Positions 25,001 through 34,901 of a stretch of DNA of 64,000 nt are shown here, piece by piece (position 1 is the first letter of the stretch; each line of letters starts with the position of its first letter). The DNA is taken from the NCBI GenBank assembly GCA_029718625.1, contig CM056376.1:124362794-124426793 (forward strand), given 5' to 3'. The DNA is from Synaphobranchus kaupii. Its lineage: Eukaryota; Chordata; Actinopteri; Anguilliformes; Synaphobranchidae. The notes beneath the pieces were generated by a model. It saw only the letters and a list, made by a program, of their open reading frames with translations. It was not told the DNA's origin and ran no database searches. The translations under genes and the position numbers were made by a program.

Positions 25001-26448
25001 TAATTTCAGGGAGAAATTCCAATCCAAAATGTAACTTTTATCAATAGGCCTGTATTGGTTTACATAGAACGTTTGGAGTGGGATTATTTAAAAATGGTGC
25101 AGGAGTATTTCATCCAAATCAGATCAGATGTTATTCTGGAATTTGGACTGGCATAGACAATTGTCAACAGCTTGAGACATTTTAACTTCGGAGAAAAATT
25201 CCTATCCAAAATCTCACTTTTTGTTTTTTCAATAGGCCTGTATTGGTTTACATAGAAATCTTGGAGTGTGATTATTTGAAAACGCTGCAATACCATTTCA
25301 CACAACTTGGGTCAGAGGTATCAGGACCTGGCCTGTCATAAGTGCCAAAAATTTAAGATGCTTTAATTTTGGGGAGAAACTGCGAAACATATTTTCACTT
25401 TTTTCAATAGGCCTGTATTAGTTTACATAGAAAGTTTGGAGTGGGATTATTTGAAAACGCTACAGCAATATTTCACCAATATCGGGGTCAGAGGTAGCTA
25501 CATGCAATACCTGCTCTGTAATATCCAAGTGTCAAAACGTTGACGTTTCAATTTGGGGTAGAAATTGCAATCCAACAAAACTTTTTTCAAAAGGACTGTA
25601 TGGTTACATAGATAGTTTAGAGTGGTATTATTTGAAAACGCTACAGTAGGACCTAATATTAAAAGAAAATCGCATAGCAGGTACCCTACTTCAGGATCTG
25701 GTTTGTCATGAATAAGTGTCACAAGTTAGAGTTATTTTAATTTGGGGGAAAGATTGCATTCGCAAACGCTTGGATAGCTGGTGTTTCCATATTACAACCT
25801 TTAAAATCCATGCGAAGTGAACGTATCATATAGTCTGATATATTTATCAGATTCACACCATCGTTCAATTTCTCCCTTGCGCCGTAGCTCAGTTCTTGAA
25901 TCACATTATAGACTCTGGAAACACAAAAGCTGTGGCATAGCTAAACCGATTTAAGGTGGACCGTAAATTTCGAATAGGAGCTGCGAATAGCTAGAACTTC
26001 AACGTCGTCCGAAAACATTTAACCAATAATCAAAGCACTGCAAACGAAATGATTGTGGGACACATTCATGTAGAATAATGTAATAATTAAAAAGTGTTTT
26101 TTTAGTTTGAGAAATACACTTTAACTAAGAAGCATGCAACGCGAAGTAGCCGAGGCTGCGCTAAAGTTAAAACACGAATTGCTGACAAACCCAAAATTGT
26201 AAGTTAGATGCTCAAAAATGCTAACTGAAAAAAAAAGAACCTGCCAAAACAGTATTACTTTGCTAATATCATTAAATCGTTGGTTTAGAGGGGGGATGCT
26301 TTGCTACTCTACATGTACAGTATGTTAAAGTTCTCAATTTTATATTTAAGACGATTACTCACTCCCATCTGGCTGTCATTTCGGTATTTTACTTACTAGC
26401 AACGGTAAGAACGAGGAGAGAGAGCGATAATGTCACATGAGCTGCCAT
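7166..26448 (-). CDS. Neuronal nicotinic acetylcholine receptor beta-type subunit, complete six-exon gene (exons listed separately)
   Basis: This subunit of the pentameric acetylcholine-gated cation channel acts at the plasma membrane of neurons. Joining minus-strand exons 26448-26397, 12972-12827, 11860-11816, 11334-11225, 9206-8255 and 7312-7166 gives 483 residues with all phases matching. Seen in order: a signal peptide (about 1-20), the extracellular domain with the Cys-loop (Cys151 to Cys165, containing FPFDQQNC), M1 (about 233-255), M2 (about 261-282), M3 (about 292-315), a variable cytoplasmic loop with a short Gln run, and M4 (about 450-470). No vicinal cysteine pair occurs in loop C, so it is a beta, not an alpha, subunit. 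It needs an alpha partner to form the agonist site. It resembles beta4 in the extracellular domain (RYEG-like, [29 protein letters not shown]) and beta2 at the C terminus (LFQNY). It could be the extra beta subunit kept in fishes; the exact paralogue is unresolved. Confidence 0.93.
7654..7743. repeat. (CA)n and (CACG)n microsatellite in receptor intron 5
   Basis: An uninterrupted CA run of about 36 bases is followed by imperfect CACA/CACG units. Intron 5 runs from 7313 to 8254 and holds nothing else recognisable. Confidence 0.92.
8255..9206 (-). CDS. Receptor exon 5: Cys-loop, M1-M3 and cytoplasmic loop
   Basis: This 952-bp exon begins after ATTGTATCAG and ends AGG before the donor GTGAGT. 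It encodes residues 119-435. The translation includes [52 protein letters not shown] (start of M1) and the intact pore-lining M2 segment [15 protein letters not shown]. The loop after M2 reads [13 protein letters not shown]; beta2 and beta4 of other vertebrates have Asp where this has Ala289. An extra Cys129 sits in FYCNAVV where beta2 has Ser. The exon is markedly GC-rich compared with its introns. The open frames on the opposite strand here are shadows. Confidence 0.96.
9207..11224 (-). other. Receptor intron 4
   Basis: About 2 kb, bounded by donor GTAAGG and acceptor ATTGTATCAG on the minus strand. Mostly AT-rich; no repeat family or extra exon recognised. Confidence 0.7.
11225..11334 (-). 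CDS. Receptor exon 4
   Basis: This 110-bp exon, the usual length of the fourth exon in nicotinic subunit genes, encodes [16 protein letters not shown], then [16 protein letters not shown] with the last Asn codon split across the junction (AA plus C). It has acceptor CCTCAG and donor GTAAGG. The [10 protein letters not shown] loop carries part of the complementary face of the agonist site. Confidence 0.95.
11360..11640. repeat. Minisatellite of about 38-44 bp in receptor intron 3
   Basis: Tandem copies contain CACATATGCACGCACAGAC followed by ACGGACACAAACACAAACAC, some with an added CATCAC. The phase-open frames in every direction come from the repeat's lack of T-rich stop triplets and are not genes. 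Intron 3 is only 481 bp (11335-11815), so the array makes up more than half of it. Confidence 0.9.
11816..11860 (-). CDS. Receptor exon 3, 45 bp
   Basis: This micro-exon reads [15 protein letters not shown], between acceptor CTGCAG and donor GTAAGT. A 45-bp third exon is a fixed feature of vertebrate nicotinic subunit genes. Confidence 0.95.
12434..12510. other. 77-nt intronic hairpin in receptor intron 2
   Basis: Arms at 12434-12463 and 12481-12510 are reverse complements over 30 positions with two mismatches, separated by a 17-nt loop. The size and shape resemble a microRNA precursor or a very small foldback repeat. No known microRNA was recognised. Confidence 0.7.
12827..12972 (-). CDS. 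Receptor exon 2: start of mature extracellular domain
   Basis: This 146-bp exon encodes residues 18 (split) to 66. It contains [19 protein letters not shown], then IRPAVNKS and SLVQLISV. It has acceptor CGTTGCAG and donor GTCAGT (a C at +3, weaker than GTAAGT). The first two bases complete a Thr codon begun in exon 1. RYNKLIRP is the conserved N-terminal helix-to-beta1 motif of neuronal beta subunits. Confidence 0.94.
15890..16130. other. CpG-rich block in receptor intron 1
   Basis: The GC and CpG content is far above the surrounding intron (for example GCGCGGGAATGGGATCAGCG and GGGCGACGTCGGGGGGAATG), and it ends in ATGAATATTCAC-type AT motifs. It may be an alternative promoter or an enhancer. 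No acceptor- or donor-bounded exon was identified. Confidence 0.4.
18547..18620. repeat. Short CAGGGGTG...CACCCCTG inverted-repeat element
   Basis: An 8-bp inverted repeat bounds 74 bp rich in C-runs (GCATGCCCCCAGACCCCCCT). This resembles the end fragments of hAT-type repeats common in fishes. Only weak support. Confidence 0.3.
19341..19544. repeat. Perfect 39-bp inverted repeat inside the LINE remnant
   Basis: The 39 bases at 19341-19379 and 19506-19544 are exact reverse complements, with a 126-bp spacer. The arms begin ATGGAGGCAGAAAAAGGTAG. The LINE coding sequence continues through the spacer. Confidence 0.85.
19620..19832 (-). mobile_element. tRNA-derived SINE with L2-type tail
   Basis: On the minus strand from 19832 the head has an A-box-like AGTATAATGGTTAAGG and a B box GGTTCGATTCC. 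The body ends in GATAAGAGCGTCTGCTAAATG followed by ATGTAA-like tail repeats near 19620. That tail is the one shared by L2-clade LINEs and their SINE partners in fishes such as eels. A possible 6-bp target duplication AGCATC flanks it (19610-19615 and 19835-19840). Confidence 0.85.
20001..22595 (-). other. Receptor intron 1, central part
   Basis: Holds an ATT run near 20017-20032, a 22-T run at 20549-20570 and a GA microsatellite (listed separately). No exon recognised. Confidence 0.55.
21975..22045. repeat. (GA)n / (GATA) microsatellite
   Basis: About 70 bases of GA units with interspersed GATA. The Ser/Leu-repeat frames over it are artefacts. Confidence 0.93.
22596..22826. mobile_element. 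MITE with GGGCCCTGTTTCC ends, 231 bp
   Basis: The termini GGGCCCTGTTTCCCAAAAG (22596) and CTTTTGGAAACAGGGCCC (ending 22826) are inverted repeats. Inner words AGCATCTT / AAGATC and ATCATCTTAG / CTAAGATGAT extend the symmetry. The interior is A/T-rich with no coding. Probably an hAT-type MITE. Confidence 0.75.
23263..24433. mobile_element. Chimeric Tc1-like element with Sleeping Beauty-type IR/DR ends
   Basis: The element is 1171 bp and flanked by TA on both sides (23261-23262 and 24434-24435). Each end, about 230 bp, begins CAGTTGAAGTCGG and holds two direct-repeat motifs per side (GTTTACGTACACTTAGG and GTTTACATACACTAAGT on the left, mirrored on the right). This is the IR/DR layout of the salmonid Tc1 group from which Sleeping Beauty was built. 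It also contains the conserved ACATGTACTTTGTGCATGAC stretch. There is no transposase. The interior is instead a foldback repeat also present at 62.9-63.4 kb with different ends. Confidence 0.9.
23525..24185. repeat. Foldback core inside the Tc1-like element, about 660 bp
   Basis: The left half (from CCATGACTTCCTGATGTCTG) is the reverse complement of the right half (to CATCAGGAAGTCATGG), with the centre near 23860. Partner words include CTGCTGCCAGACAT / TTTGGCAGCAGAG and GGTCTGACATATCAAAC / GTTTGATACCTCAGACC. A large part of the same core recurs at 62912-63400 and its right end at 37091-37160. Confidence 0.85.
24434..24879 (-). other. Receptor intron 1, segment rich in TAGCTA words
   Basis: Many GCTAGCTA / TAGCTAGC-like words occur between 24445 and 24640, a pattern common in fish intergenic DNA. 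No gene or defined repeat boundary. Confidence 0.4.
24880..25760. repeat. Degenerate tandem array, five copies of about 180 bp
   Basis: The phrase GATTATTTGAAAA(C/T)GCT(A/G)CAG recurs at 24907, 25082, 25270, 25445 and 25626 (spacing 175, 188, 175, 181). Between copies, TTTTAATTT-GGGAGAAA and TTTTCAATAGGCCTGTATT also recur at fixed offsets. Copies differ by many substitutions and small indels, so the duplication is old. The array ends about 640 bp before receptor exon 1. Confidence 0.85.
26397..26448 (-). CDS. Receptor exon 1: signal peptide
   Basis: The ATG at 26448-26446 has a good context (GCGATGG, with G at -3 and +4). The exon encodes [17 protein letters not shown] plus one base, then the strong donor GTAAGT. 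A short, hydrophobic, Leu-rich signal peptide ending in phase 1 is the usual first coding exon of nicotinic subunits. Its single base plus the first two of exon 2 make a Thr codon. The join is inferred from phase, motif and distance. A transcript would settle it, since other first exons in the 13.4-kb interval cannot be excluded. Confidence 0.8.
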
Positions 26449-26530
26449 CGCCGATTCCTCCTGTCCGGCGTGTGGAGTAGCCTAGTGGCTCACAAACCCG
26501 GCAATTGGCGATTTAAAAATATATTATTTC
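26449..26530 (-). promoter_or_regulatory. Candidate core promoter of the receptor gene
   Basis: On the minus strand a TATA-like tract (ATATTTTTAAAT, 26511-26522) lies about 65-75 bases upstream of the start codon. It is followed by a GC-rich segment that would be the 5' UTR. Position and spacing are consistent with a TATA-driven start near 26480-26490. This is inference from one motif. Confidence 0.35.
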
Positions 26531-29500
26531 TTCAACTTCAGTCTTCAAAATGTAGGCTACTTCAGAATACACTGCCGTAGGGTGGAAGAATGGGAGTCAT
26601 GTACTGTCCCATTCTCCAAAAGATGTGCGCTAGTTAATTGTAAAAATACAAAACAACGATGCGGCGAGGTTTCACTTCGTGAGACGAAGATGCCCTATGT
26701 TTTTATCTTGACAATACCCGCCTAAACGCATCCAAGTTCGCGTCCGTCTCCAACAAAAGCAGGGTGTGTAAACGAAGAGGATGAGACACGGGACAGAGAA
26801 CTGCACACTTTCGTAATATATGTCGCCCTTTTGTGCCGTTTAATTCAAGATGGTAATGGACAGCAGGATCAAAGACATGTATTCCAATACCGACCGTCAA
26901 TAATGCGTAGACAAAAATATCCTCAGATTTACGAAAGACCCTTGTGCTCTTGGCCGAAAGGCAGTCTCTGTCACATAGCATCAATTAGCCTAGCTGACAT
27001 TTGTGTAGGCAAGAAGAAAAAAAAAAAAAATATATGTTTTTTTTTCTCTGAATCCCACATGAACGTTTGAAAATCTACTGGATAATATTTTATGTTTTTT
27101 AATCTTCTCTATTTATTAAACATGGATTAAAACATGAAAAGATAATACTACGACCGTGTTAACTTAGGCTCAGTTGATAAACATTCCTTTTGACTCAAAG
27201 ACAATTTAGAGATAACTTTGTTTTGAGTGTGATGATTGGACAAACCCATGCCGGAGGAAAATGTAGTTGTGTTGATTCAACGGTGGGTACGTTTTTTTTT
27301 TTGTTGGTGCAATGTACTTAAGTGTTTGGATATTATTCTAAAACTCATAACACGGATTGTTACAGCGTAATTCTTTCAGAAAGGGTCTGTTTGCGTCCAA
27401 TCACATGTGTGCAGCTCCGGACCACGTGGTATGGCAAGGCTGGGAAACCGAGCGCTGCAATGCTGTTAACCGCTCTCTAAATTAGTCATCATGGAAAATC
27501 ATAGCCATAAACTATCTATTTCGTTCTGTTGGGTTGCATTCAGAAGCGTTTATTCTTGACGCCATACGTGTTGTTTTGTACAGTACGGCTCATTTTGCTG
27601 TGCGGAGCAAGACGGGTGGGGTATCATGCGTCCCAGGTAGGTAGCAGCTTTTTAGAGACGACTTAAGAAGATTATATTATCTCACTATTGAACTTGACAT
27701 GACGTGACATGATAAACAGGCTACATTTTATTTGCAATCCATGTTCTTTTTTAGCCACTCATTTATATAAATTGTAAACGGTATCATTCAATAAAGACTT
27801 GTGAAAATGGTACCAAGCCCCAAACTTACAATTGTATATTCATTATTTTAATTTGAACGACCTTATTAACATTTTTAAGTGGCAGGTACAGTTAAACCCT
27901 CAACATACATATGTTTGTGAATTTGTTGAATTGCCCAGGCTGCACATTTGTTAGAGCCGACCAGCTCATATCAAGACAATACTAGGGCCCAGGCTGCAGG
28001 TTAATTAGTTGTCAAATCCACAATTAGGGAGTCTCTTGAAGGACCTATCAGTCTGAGGCAGTTCTGTCCAACTTTAATCCTGGCAAGCCTCCAGGGGTGT
28101 TCCACGCTTTTAACCTGCAACCCTCATAATTGGAGAAGGAAAGTAAATTGCTTCAGTTGAGAGACTGATTAATTGATTAAAGTGCCACTCTGGATGGTAA
28201 AGCTTTACAGATTGTACAGCATCTCCAGAACCAGGGTTTAACAGGCTGGTTCTGTGGAGCTTTCAATTTAAACACAAATAAACTGAATTGCGTCCCACAA
28301 GACTGAGGTGAAATACATGCTTGACTTTTTTTTATCTGAAATAAATGTTATGCAGATCTACCTCAAGCCAAAACCTCTGTCACATTTCAAGTCCACACAA
28401 ATCGAACAACTGATTGGTTTCTGGGACTGAATTACATTGTTCCTGTTTGTGAAGAAGGCATGGGCAAGAGGTCTTTTTTTCTGGCCACATCACAGCAACT
28501 GGTCAAGTGTAAAATAAATTCACAGCACAGACAGAGCTGGTCCAGGGTTGTGGCATGGCTTTCAGAGAAATTTGGAAATATATTTCCCTGTATTCACACA
28601 ACCCATCATCTTTGATTAGTAACTGCACCGAGAGATTGCCAATTAGATTATCAACATGAAAATTAAGTAAAAATAATTTTTATGAGAATATTATTTTGTC
28701 ATACCATTCCAGATATTGGTCAAATATTTCATGTTATGCTGAGAGAGTTCTGAGATGGCTTTAGCCATTCTTCACAGAAGCATGTGTGTTTTTAAATGAA
28801 CGTCAGTAAATTACAAGCAAAAAAAAAAAAATTATGAAAATATGTACTGCATGTGTGTAGTAAGCATTTAAAATGTATAAGGGAGCGCCCATATGTATTC
28901 TTACAATGTGTGGGTGTGAATCCTAAATTATTAAGGGAACAGTACATGCCCTGTCTCTGCACACTGTGACTGGAAGTCCTGTGTTACAGCATCACTAAAG
29001 GGAATTCAGTCAGAATCCTGACTTCATTGCTGAAATGGGACACTCTGATTGGTCCTCCCATGCCAGCCAAACAGTCCTCCACTGCAGAGTGAAAAAGAAG
29101 GTGGCCTCACTCGAACAAGCTTAAGGTTGTACACGCTAACAAGCACCCGCCTGAAGTATGCAGCACTGAGACAGGTCAGCAGTTGCGACTGGGAATCCCA
29201 AATTGTTGCAGACATTAAACAACGGGAATTTAAAAAAATTGCAACTACATTTTTAAAAGTGAAGCTGCTTTATAGCATTTGGGATAGTTGGTGTCGTTGC
29301 CGTCATCTGTGTAAATATAGCCTAAAAAGATTATAGCGATAAATGATTGCATGTTTCCACTCTTAACTCGTAATATCACAGATTGCAGGTAGTATTACAG
29401 GCTAATGGGAGATGGATGAGATATTGTTTAACCGCAATTTATAAACATAAGGAATTGATGGGAGACATTTTGGCCCGTGTGAAGCTCGATCCTTATAGGT

Positions 29501-30417
29501 TTCCATCAGGGGCTGGGAGTAGTGCTCAGATTGCTGCATGGTCGTTTTCAGGTCCATTCAGGAAGCGTCAGCACAGTTCAAAGTGAGGCTTAATTGAATC
29601 CAACTAAATTTCTGCGGCTTAGATGCCCTTCTAGCTTTTAAGAGCCAGGAGTTCTTCCGATGGGAGACAGATATTCGACCCGGTGCATTGTTGTGTTGAT
29701 GCATTGATTACATTTTATCTGCAAGAGACACTCATACAGTTCTAATAGCACATGCCAACAGAAAGAACATAAACTATTTTGAAAGTGGACATCTTACTCA
29801 GGGAACAATGTAATCATTGCCGCCTTTTTCTCTTGACCTGACCTGTGTGTTGACTGAAATATTTGTATGTTGTCACATGATAATATTAAATGATAAATGG
29901 TAAAATATTGTCTACTGAGGGGGAGTTCTTGAAGGCCGAATAAATTGTGCTGGTATATTCCTTTCTATCTGATGAAGAAATAACAATGGGCGATAACATG
30001 AGTTAAATCATTTTAAGAGCTGATAATGGTTGCATTCATTTGGACTCGTGACCATTCACGACTGAGAACGGAACCAATGTGCCCTTTTTATAAAGATACA
30101 GTATTTCTGATATTGGTGTGTTAGGCTGAACAAAGTCAGTGAGCTATTTGTTATTATTATTGCTTTTTCCCATTTGTCTAATGCTTTTCATGTAACATCA
30201 TCTTTATTGCAAGATTAGAACGCATTTAATTCATTCAATGAATGTTCTACTTTCACTTCAAGACATCATACTGTAGCTAATTCTCAAAGACCAATGACGA
30301 GTCGCACGCCTATCTAGGCTCTAAAAGAGCACAAAAGACAAAACACCATCCTCAACTCATAGCTTGATTTTTTTATTCAAAATTAAGTCAAATAATGAGA
30401 TATTGCAGAAGGATAAA
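26531..30417. other. Intergenic, upstream of the receptor gene
   Basis: No coding exon recognised. It includes A/T runs at about 27010-27040 and 27292-27303 and a moderately CpG-rich block at 27370-27640 with a CCAAT word, which could be regulatory. The short open frames near 26.8 and 29.1 kb match no known family. Confidence 0.45.
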
Positions 30418-30740
30418 GAATCTATCCATTATCTAACCCACTTATTCCTGATCAGGAAGAAGGGGGCTGGAGCCTATCCCAGCATGCCTTGGGGGAGAGG
30501 CATAAATACCCTGTGGACAGTTCGCCAATCCATCACAGGTCACACACACACACCATTCACTCACATACTCATACCTTCGCGCAATGTAGAGTCTCCAATT
30601 AGCCTAACCTGTATGTCTTTGGACTGTGGGAGGAAACTGGAGTACCCAGAGGAAACCTATGCGGACACGGGCCTCGATTAGTGTCCAGGACCTCCTTACT
30701 GTGAGGTGACAGTGCTATCCACTGCACCACCATGCCGCCC
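30418..30740 (-). mobile_element. Teleost interspersed repeat with tRNA-like head
   Basis: Plus-strand wording such as GGGCTGGAGCCTATCCCAGC, CAGTTCGCCAATCCATCACA, TGTCTTTGGACTGTGGGAGG and GACAGTGCTATCCACTGCAC belongs to a very common fish repeat. Read on the minus strand, it begins GGCGGCATGGTGGTGCAGTG, an A-box-like head. The usual downstream part with the B box is shortened here, so the copy is internally deleted. Confidence 0.75.
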
Positions 30741-33700
30741 CAGAAGGTTTTTACTTTAATCTTTTGTAAGAATATAACAGTAATATTAGACTTGTGGTTC
30801 TGGGAGACAGTAAAAGGGATAAAATACAAACCTATTCTATCCACATTCTGCACTATAATTCTGACATCAGAAAAAATTGTTTGACAGCCAAATCTTCTAC
30901 AGTACTTGTTTGAAAGTTGAACAGAGAATATGCTTACTGACAGGTGATGATGTGACACTAAATTATTTGTTTAGCGCCGTTTCAATATTGGGCGCTTTGT
31001 CTCATTGCCCCCAAGGTGTGAAAATTAAGTGTCTAAAGAATACTCGCATTTCATGAACACCCTCACCAACCCTGTCTCCTACAGTGAAACAGTCTGCCAA
31101 AACAAATGGTAACAGTATTAAAAACCCATGGCATGAAATATAGAAATGTATAGAATCATTCTGTCATGAAGGCTGATGTTGAAACTTTTCCAGACAGCAG
31201 TTTCACATGCAATATTATATGCACATGCATTCTACACATGCAATATTATTTTTATTTTATTTTTTCTGGGTGAATAGTCAGCAAATGGACATCACTTGGC
31301 TGGTCTGTCTTTATGGTTTAATCAGGGTCAGTGACCACCAGGCCAATTACTGACCTCAGCATCCATTCAGCACAGTCAATACTAGTCTTGAAATGTCATG
31401 GTCAGCTTAAATGAAACATTACATCAAATGTAAATTGAGCTGCCAGGATGACATATTTGGCCATCATGAGACCTGTGTTTGTATGGCACCCATGAACAGT
31501 CAACAAATACATACCTACTGTATATTTTATATATTTTTCCTGCATGCAATGTGCTGCATCAAATCCCCATAACCACCTTTCCTAATTCCTACCTTATCAA
31601 ATATGTTGCTGACATGTTTAATTTACATAAAATATGCACCCAAATCCCTAACAATGATAAAGGTCAAGCAACTAATTCACGTCAAAATAACCAACACTAT
31701 TGTAGAAAATATTATATTGAAATCACTCACAACAGAATTCATGAACAGATATATTTGTGTGCTGTCATTCATTCCGACCATATTAATGATGCATTCAAAC
31801 AAAATAAAATAAAAAATAAAAACATTTTAACCAACAAAGACTATCATTTAAGACACAAAATGGCTGTGTGGATGCAAGTTAAAAATATCTTTGGCCTTTC
31901 ACACAGGTCAGTCAGAGACAGAGAGAATGATAGAAACAATTTCAGCTGGTAGTGACATAACAGGCACTGTTGATAACACATTACACATGCTTACTCTGCA
32001 ATCTAGCTTTTCAGGATCGTAAATACTGGTCACTACCCAATAAAACATTTTGTACAACCTTATCTAGACATTGAATCTTGCTTATTCTGTTGTCAGTACA
32101 TGTACTTACTAAATGCTATATAAGACAAGTACAGCAAATACAAGGTAAAGAAATTAATTACTAATATTCCTGAATCTGTCTGGTTAGCGCCATTTCTTTT
32201 GGCCATTATAAACCTTTGACCCTCTCTATTCATTCATGGATGTGGGTTTGTATTCCAGCTGACATTTCAACATAGTCACTCCCTGGTGTGGATATGACCT
32301 GTCAGTTGGTGAAAAATATTAACATCTGTTACCAAGGCACCCATCACTGCTGTGTCTATGCACCAGCCCTCTCCTGGGGGTGTCCCTTAAATTAAAAAGG
32401 GGCAGAGTGGGCCTGACAGTGATTTGATAGCTCCTCTGTACAGTTCTGAGAGCAGCGCAGCTAGTCTATCAACAGAGGTCCCCCCTTCACTCTTCCCTAT
32501 AAGTAGCCTGCCTTCCAGCAGATAGAGAGAATCCTTTCACCCTGAAATTGATGCTTTATGGATGCAAATAAATGTTCTCCTTGAGCACAATGACAGCTGT
32601 TTTGCAAGACAACTGTGAAGGGTAATTACGAATGCCACGAAGTGGCATGCACTGTGTAAGATATTCATGGTTCTGACTTTTTGACGACATGATTGCATTG
32701 TGAATCGCCTTGACAAGCGAGCTGAGATTCCACTTGATAAAGCAGGCTTTCAAATTGTGACCCTGCAAAATGTGTTTTGTAAGCATTTGTATCCACACCA
32801 TATTATTTAGAATATAATTTGCCGTTGCCCTGCAGTGGGGCTAAGGTGCTGGTGGTAGTATATGTGAGCAGTATATAATGTGTCTTGTTAAATATGGTGT
32901 GTGATATCTATGTCATGTGACTCACTGGTGCCTGATTTATTAGAGTAATTTAATTTACAGCTGTACAGAAAATAGGGTCAGAGGTCAAGGGAAGGGGCTT
33001 GCAGTTATGACCCAGTGTATAGCGTGCAAACACCAACTGTTTCATTTAAATATATCCCAGATGATCTCTTTTATATATTTTGCAAAGATTATGTATATTT
33101 TTACATTTATTTATCTCTTAACTTCTAAAGTGACAACGCTTACGTGGGTTTACTTCATATTTACGTGGGACAAAAGTTTGGTTGATTCAGTGTTTCTTGA
33201 TGCCAACAAATTAGGACATACTGTAACTGTTTGATAGGCAGTGAAGTATCACCTGACTTTTTTCTTTGCTTCACCATCAGCTTTTGTAACATCTAATCTA
33301 TGTATTTATTTAATCAATTATATTCAAATCATGTATTTGTTTATAAATGAAGCACCTGGCCATCAAAGCATAAAACTCATCCCAGCTAAGGTAATCCACA
33401 AACAAAATATCTTCCCCAGCATGAACCACAAGTGAAATTAGCATAAAACATTTCCAGCATACACATGCTGAATTCATCAAAAGTTAAATACATTTAATAA
33501 ATTGACTTTGGTCAGCCTAATCATTTCAAACAAAACCTACCCAACAGAAAGAAATGTAAAAAGAAGTATGTTCATCAACGTGGCCCCTTACAACAATCTG
33601 ATTGTTTGCGTATGTGATTTTTATGTATGAGCACAAATTAGCAAACATTTATTTGAGTACAAAGAAATTCTGGTACCATCATCCTTTCTACAAACTCTTA

Positions 33701-33844
33701 TCTGAGCTACCCTTAACTCTGGGATCTGGACTGTTGCCGTCTGTGATCCTACAGGCTGGTCTTATGTAATGTCACCAGTCATAAAGTGTGCCACACTGAC
33801 GATGCCAACAGAGACCCTTGGAGCAGGTGACTGACTGCCTCTTT
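30741..33844. other. Intergenic; possible conserved non-coding stretch at 32.43-32.81 kb
   Basis: No exon recognised. The block at about 32430-32810 is repeat-free and has mixed base composition with homeodomain-like and octamer-like words (for example ATGCAAAT at 32567). This looks like a vertebrate conserved non-coding element, but conservation cannot be measured here. Confidence 0.3.
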
Positions 33845-33846
33845 TA

Positions 33847-34065
33847 TCTCTTTTCCACTGGTCAAGTGTACCGTACCGTGCGTAATGACGACACCCATCT
33901 GACCGCTTTTGAAAGTGGACCAGTACCACGTATGTTAGGGCACCTAACCAGCACGTCTTAGGCATGCTGTGACCGTACCGAACTCTCCTCAAACGGTAAT
34001 TGAAAAACGTACCGCACCGTACCATTACGGGTCCAGTACGGTACACTTGACCAGTGGAAAAGAGA
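33847..34065. mobile_element. MITE with long terminal inverted repeats, 219 bp
   Basis: Arms of about 28 bp begin TCTCTTTTCCACTGGTCAAG and mirror CTTGACCAGTGGAAAAGAGA at the right. TA flanks both sides. The interior is crowded with GTACCGTACC-type words in both orientations. No coding capacity. The superfamily is uncertain (Tc1/mariner by the TA flanks; other fish MITEs with GGTACGGTAC words are Harbinger-like). Confidence 0.8.
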
Positions 34066-34864
34066 TATTAGTGTCGGAAGTTATGTCTTCAAAAGTGGTT
34101 GCAGTTCACAAAAATGACCCATTGCACGTTTGATTAAAACCACATGGCTAACTTCTAACAGAGGCTGTCCTGATCCGGCCTTTTCAACTTTTCTTCCCCT
34201 CTTTTCACATATATTGAAATACATTTTCAACCAAATCTTTGCCTGTCATGGGACATGGTTATGTTCATTGTGGGCATGGTCAATGGGTTCAACATGTATT
34301 GCAGTGATTGAGCTTCATAAGATATAATTCAGAATAGTAAGAAGGGGAGGAAGCTGCTGCATTGAAATGGCCTCTACGTCCATCACCAGTGGCACATTTA
34401 TGACAAGCTGCGTGAGACCAGTGGGATAACGCACAGTTTTACTTACCTAATTTATAATGACACTGCACAGAGAAAGATGGTTCTTCTCCTGTGATTACCT
34501 ACCCAATTATATATTCTATATAAACTGTACGTACAGGTAACTGCCAAAATAAAGGACACACCAACCATAGTATCCCTTTTTGTGAAGTTTTGATGAAACT
34601 ATCAGTGTCATACACTGATTCAGAGTTGCACTGATGTTGCATCTCAGAAACGTTCATAGACAAGTTTGCATGTGATGTTCCCTCAAGGTTGGTCTTTTTC
34701 TGAGACCAAAATGAAAATCTTTTTAGGGTCCTGCTAACCCTAAAGTTACTACACTGTAGTATCAGCCAGTAGCTCAGGAACATATTCACATTTACTTTCC
34801 CCTACATAAAAAGGCTTCAGAGGTAAGCTTGAAGGGTCAAAGAAAAAAGAAAAAAAGAGGGGGG

Positions 34865-34866
<2 letters not shown>

Positions 34867-34897
<31 letters not shown>
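34867..34897. repeat. Run of 31 G
   Basis: An uninterrupted G homopolymer, preceded by AAAAAGAGGGGGG. Assembly or read error commonly alters such run lengths. It is G-quadruplex-capable on the plus strand. Confidence 0.9.

Positions 34898-34901
<4 letters not shown>

Noticed and set aside
29049..29336. 95-codon plus-strand frame in the gene-poor interval
   Set aside because: No recognisable domain or splice context. It overlaps another open frame on the opposite strand, as chance frames do.
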